64,000 bases of DNA. Source: Adenophora triphylla var. japonica (lineage: Eukaryota > Streptophyta > Magnoliopsida > Asterales > Campanulaceae). The notes beneath the pieces are model-generated. The model did no database searches and was not told where the DNA came from. It worked only from the letters and a program-made list of their open reading frames with translations. Shown in pieces: positions 62,301 through 64,000 of this stretch; within the stretch, counting starts at the first letter, position 1, and every line of letters starts with the position of its first letter. Both the position numbers and the translations under genes were made by a program. The stretch covers positions 124,001 through 188,000 of the forward strand of contig JAFEMH010002435.1 of assembly GCA_022495995.1 (NCBI GenBank), written 5' to 3'.

Positions 62301-63423
62301 AGAGATAGAACATGTCTTACCAGTGGAGGGAAAACTTTCTCTGCAGCACGTCGAGGGACAGAAAAACCCCCATGGGTACTAGTATCACTAGCTGTTAAAG
62401 TTTTGCAGAAATAGTTTGTGGGCTGCCTGCTTGGAATACCCAGCTCAACAGGAAGAAATGTATCCTTTTGCTCTTGCTAAAATATATCCAGCAAATTAAC
62501 TAGCGACTAGGCTGACAGACAACCTTAAGAACATATAAATAATAACAATACTCAAATAACAAACATCATATCATGATTACCGGTGTCAAAGGTTGCAATG
62601 TCATTTGAGCGTAAACTTCATCAGTTTCAACATCTGCCTGAAGTTTCCAAAAACATACAATAAACTTTAAACATACAATATTGTAACAACAAGAAACTTT
62701 TGAAACCTAGAAACATATAAAAAGGAACGACATGTTAAGAATTACCCACATGCATTGTGACATTATGAAGCTGGCAGATTAACTGGGGAGGCAAGCTGGG
62801 ATAATTGGGAATGTGAGCATCAACTTCTTTATTAGTCGTCGCAGAAACCTGGCTTCCAACATCAAATGGGCTCCTTTAGAACTTAAATTTTTCGAATTGG
62901 TGACATAATTATAATGAAAGAGTAACTTAATGCACATCTGCAACATTAACCCTAATCTTATCTGAGCACATCAATGAAAAATTTAAACAGTGTCATCAAG
63001 CAGAGAATACCTGCTCACTATGACCCTGAGGAAAGTAAACGACCCGACTGCCGACTGTTGGAAGGGAGACAAGAGGGCCAGAACATGCATGCCATAGCTC
63101 TGAATTCAAACACTTCTTTTCTCCTTTCATAAACAAAAGTCAAAATCGTACAATCCCATAAGCTCACACCTAACAATAATCTCAAAGACATTCTTCCACA
63201 AACTTGAAAATTAAACAATGTGCTCAAGACATGGAAAATGGTAAAAAAAATCATCAAAGATCAACGAAAAGGACAAGCACAAATCAAAAGTCAAAGCAAA
63301 AGAAAAGAAAGAAAAGGTAATCATACACAAAACAAATTAATTTAAATTAAATAAACATTGAATTGAGACAGGGGAAATACCTTCATGAGGCTGCTGACCC
63401 AGCCCTGATGTTGAAAGCTTCAT
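44358..63423 (-). CDS. ARF8: Auxin response factor, ARF8/ARF6 class, with 3' frameshifts
   Basis: Exons (minus): 63423-63381, 63123-63011, 62848-62750, 62637-62581, 62476-62321, 62215-62131, 59990-59900, 59800-59636, 59557-59435, 58804-58729, 47557-47410, 46659-45647, 45535-45347, 44544-44358. All have GT-AG junctions and phases agree. The start [15 protein letters not shown] is ARF8-like. The B3 DNA-binding domain (exons 5-8) holds [20 protein letters not shown] and [20 protein letters not shown]. The ARF domain covers [15 protein letters not shown] through [20 protein letters not shown]. Exon 12 encodes the Gln-rich middle region of an activator ARF. Exons 13-14 encode the PB1 domain. ARFs bind TGTCTC/TGTCGG sites in the nucleus; Aux/IAA proteins repress them through PB1. 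Lesions: TAA at 46108-46106 from one extra T in a run, a compensating loss near 45995-46006, and a 2-bp loss at about 45357-45362 in the PB1 acidic motif. Confidence 0.93.
45396..45416 (-). promoter_or_regulatory. miR167-complementary site in ARF exon 13
   Basis: On the minus strand AGATCAGGCTGGCAGCTTGT encodes ...RSGWQLV.... It pairs with miR167 apart from the first two positions, position 14 and the last position, as in known ARF6 and ARF8 targets. miR167 cleavage restricts ARF6/8 expression in flowers and roots. The site is intact here although the surrounding reading frame is damaged. Confidence 0.93.
46788..46826. repeat. Short tandem duplication in ARF intron 11
   Basis: CTAGTACTATAAATAAAATACTGA occurs twice in direct succession (about 25-bp unit). 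It lies just upstream, in transcript order, of the intron end. Confidence 0.8.
48838..50117. mobile_element. PIF/Harbinger-like non-autonomous element, 1.28 kb
   Basis: It starts GGCCCCGTTTGTTTTTCC and ends AAAACAAAAGCCACC, imperfect inverted termini, flanked by TAA at 48835-48837 and 50118-50120. Near both ends the words CAGACATGAAA / AGACGTGAAATCAG suggest extended inverted arms. A 125-codon plus-strand frame (49057-49434) begins in pyrimidine-rich sequence and is not recognised; it could be captured genic DNA (a 5' UTR-like CT-rich leader precedes TTAGGGTTTGA). Confidence 0.7.
52033..53199 (+). repeat. 5' LTR of the Athila-like element
   Basis: 1167 bp, about 247 bp shorter than the 3' LTR. 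A deletion after GGGCGAATTGCGG near 52490-52515 leaves a small GGGGCGAATTGCGG duplication. The palindrome cluster at 52317-52475 includes GGGACGAGTCGTCCC, GCACGACTCGTGC and TTGGGCGACCGCCCAA. Confidence 0.93.
53205..53222 (+). promoter_or_regulatory. tRNA-Asp primer-binding site of the Athila-like element
   Basis: TGGCGCCGTTGCCGGGGA, the exact complement of the usual plant tRNA-Asp 3' end including CCA, five bases after the 5' LTR. Confidence 0.88.
53339..54845 (+). pseudogene. Athila-like gag, one stop and one frameshift
   Basis: It begins [20 protein letters not shown] at 53549-53551 interrupts the frame, which resumes with [38 protein letters not shown] and [18 protein letters not shown] (Retrotrans_gag core). 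A frame change occurs near 54150-54170. The second part holds the zinc knuckle [14 protein letters not shown] (CX2CX4HX4C), a Gln/Asn-rich stretch (54440-54600) and a coiled segment [20 protein letters not shown]. It ends at TAA 54843-54845, in the same frame as the downstream protease ORF. Gag would assemble particles. Confidence 0.9.
54846..55913 (+). CDS. Athila-like retropepsin-type protease ORF
   Basis: An intact frame of 355 codons runs from the ATG directly after the gag stop. The N-terminal part reads [20 protein letters not shown] and [20 protein letters not shown], a conserved Athila segment. The protease core has the active-site motif [20 protein letters not shown], then [20 protein letters not shown] and the flap/ILG-type end [10 protein letters not shown]. 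The C-terminus is Lys-rich (55680-55800) and ends [10 protein letters not shown]. No RT follows. The open frame, against a broken gag, may reflect chance or recent activity in trans. Confidence 0.88.
   Translation: MVPIESELNVKKRVKPELAVEEKVEKTPEEKYVSPPLRVYEPKVPFPMALSRDTSQESEKSMFDTFKNIEVNIPFLDLLKKVPRYAKFLKELCTTKRNNKLKAMKKVKVIEHVSAVYQKKMPKKCSDPGMFVVPISLGGSSVQKAILDLGASINVMPYTLFEELKLGELEDTRVVIQLADKSNVYPKGVVRDVEVKVGDLLFPTDFFILEMETDSKAPILLGRPFMSTLETKLDVKKGSLTMEFDGEVVKFNIFDAMNLPKNVRKVCAMDLREPIIKEEAKIDEVKFSKMKPEEAKKGGPPRKKEGKQKKKGKPKWSPTGRHVMETKHLLEVNEDYFHPPYIDVTHVGGAFRPFI
55914..56572 (+). other. 3' untranslated region of the Athila-like element
   Basis: Contains CCATTGAGGACAATGTCTAG followed by AACGTGGGGGTATAG (55965-56010), a sequence pair typical of Athila 3' regions, and again TAAGCGTGGGGGTATT just before the 3' LTR. 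It looks like a duplicated polypurine tract. An AT-rich AATAAT stretch lies at 56050-56105. Confidence 0.65.
56573..57986 (+). repeat. 3' LTR of the Athila-like element
   Basis: 1414 bp, full length, nearly identical to the 5' LTR outside the latter's deletion. It has the palindrome cluster at 56867-56965. The third palindrome is mutated (GGCCGACCGCCC near 57003). Confidence 0.93.
60923..61040 (-). mobile_element. Au-like SINE, 3' portion
   Basis: On the minus strand GGAAACAACCTCTCTATG is followed by CAAGGCTACGTACACCCCCT, CCACCGTAGGTGGGAGCC and a terminal (TTG)n. This resembles the tRNA-derived Au SINE family (…GGAAACAGCCTCTCT…GTAAGGCTGCGTACA…TTGTTGTTG). The 5' promoter part is absent or diverged. 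Confidence 0.65.
61014..61425. repeat. Local segmental duplication in ARF intron 6
   Basis: A block with AGAGGTTGTTTCCGGATG, ATTGCGTCGAAAATTACGGA, TGCTTCATAACAAAGAA and AACTATCAAGAATTATTTT occurs at about 61014-61150 and again at 61233-61360. A third partial copy lies at 61378-61415. An inverted CGACGCAATTTTCATTATAGG lies between them at about 61159-61180. The duplicated block begins inside the SINE fragment. Confidence 0.8.
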
Positions 63424-63880
63424 ATTATTATATCCACCAACGATCTTGGATAAATATATTTATATATAACAATATCTATAATAATTATAAATTAAACACA
63501 ACTAAAGCTAGCAAAATTCATAATCCTAAACCCTAACCCATAGAAGCACCAGCAACCCCTTGACAAGCTCCAGAAATCCATCTCAATTAACATCTCCCTA
63601 GCCTTCATCTCCCGCACAAAATTCACCAAACACATTCCATGATTGAAGAAAAAAACCAATTCAACTCGACAATCGAAGTTCAATTTTTACAGTACGGAAA
63701 CCCTAGCTTCACCCAAACACACTAACCAACTTCGGTAGAAAACAGCCGGCGGACCCCACAAACGGCCATGAATGAGCTTCGTGAGCTGGTAGTAGCTAGC
63801 AGCTTTTTCGAGTACGTATTGAGAGAGAGAAAGTGGTGATTGAGTAGGAGGAGAGAGGTTTTAGAGAGAGAAAGTGAGTG
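63424..63880 (-). promoter_or_regulatory. ARF 5' UTR with two upstream ORFs
   Basis: The leader between the inferred start site and ATG 63423 is CT-rich at its beginning and holds two upstream ORFs. One has 15 codons (63769-63722, MAVCGVRRLFSTEVG). The other has 63 codons (63683-63492, MNFDCRVELVFFFNHG...). Upstream ORFs are known in several ARF mRNAs and reduce translation of the main frame. An unrecognised intron in the leader cannot be excluded. Confidence 0.6.
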
Positions 63881-63909
63881 GAAAATTGGAGAGGGAGTTT
63901 GGGGAGGTG

Positions 63910-63917
63910 TATATATA
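63910..63917 (-). promoter_or_regulatory. ARF TATA box
   Basis: The minus strand reads CCGTATATATACACCTCCCC, giving TATATATA. Transcription would start near 63880, just before a CTCTCTCT-rich leader. Confidence 0.65.
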
Positions 63918-64000
63918 CGGCACCCCGACCACAGATGACCTGAGAACAGTAGAGAGAGAAATCCTCCTTCCGTCCCAATCAAAGCTTTCCATTTTGCCAT

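Overview
The window is plant nuclear DNA, almost certainly from a eudicot. It holds spliced genes with plant-specific products, GT-AG introns, a miR167-complementary site, and dense nested LTR retrotransposons and MITEs typical of a medium or large plant genome. I cannot name the species. Two host genes are supported, both on the minus strand. A tafazzin-type acyltransferase gene runs off the left edge (coding start at 3266). An auxin response factor of the ARF8/ARF6 class spans 44358-63423 in 14 coding exons, with its TATA box near 63913. About 41 kb of repeats separate them.

Left part (1-4592): two tafazzin exons, an intron holding four MITEs and a 98-bp tandem duplication, the gene's 5' flank, and an array of short palindromes (3950-4345).

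Middle part (4593-38498): one Ty3/gypsy element of the Tat lineage on the minus strand, with 871-873 bp LTRs and target duplication AAATC. Three later elements are nested in it, each with a clean 5-bp target duplication. They are a Ty1/copia element (9685-17775, GAAAC), a coding-free LARD-type LTR element (21508-30041, GTGAC) and a 2.6-kb solo LTR (30336-32973, GGAGG). Removing them leaves a host element of about 14.6 kb with gag, protease, RT, two RNase H domains and integrase on the minus strand. Between integrase and its 3' LTR it also carries an oppositely oriented accessory gene with its own TATA box and at least one intron. All of these coding regions are decayed.

Right part (38499-64000): a spacer with a minisatellite, a PIF/Harbinger-like MITE carrying about 2.7 kb of perfect TTA repeat, an inverted duplication with one filled and one empty MITE site, and then the ARF gene. 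ARF intron 10 is about 11.2 kb because of a 1.3-kb Harbinger-like MITE and a 5.95-kb Athila-like LTR element. That element encodes only gag and protease. The ARF exons for the DNA-binding half are intact. The 3' half carries three small indels, one in the acidic motif of the PB1 domain, so this copy is either decaying or contains consensus errors.

The strongest unexplained signal is that LTRs of unrelated families here carry clusters of the same short GC-rich palindromes. One 20-bp block is identical between the copia LTR and the Athila-like LTR. One 16-bp palindrome is identical between the Athila-like LTR and the solo LTR.
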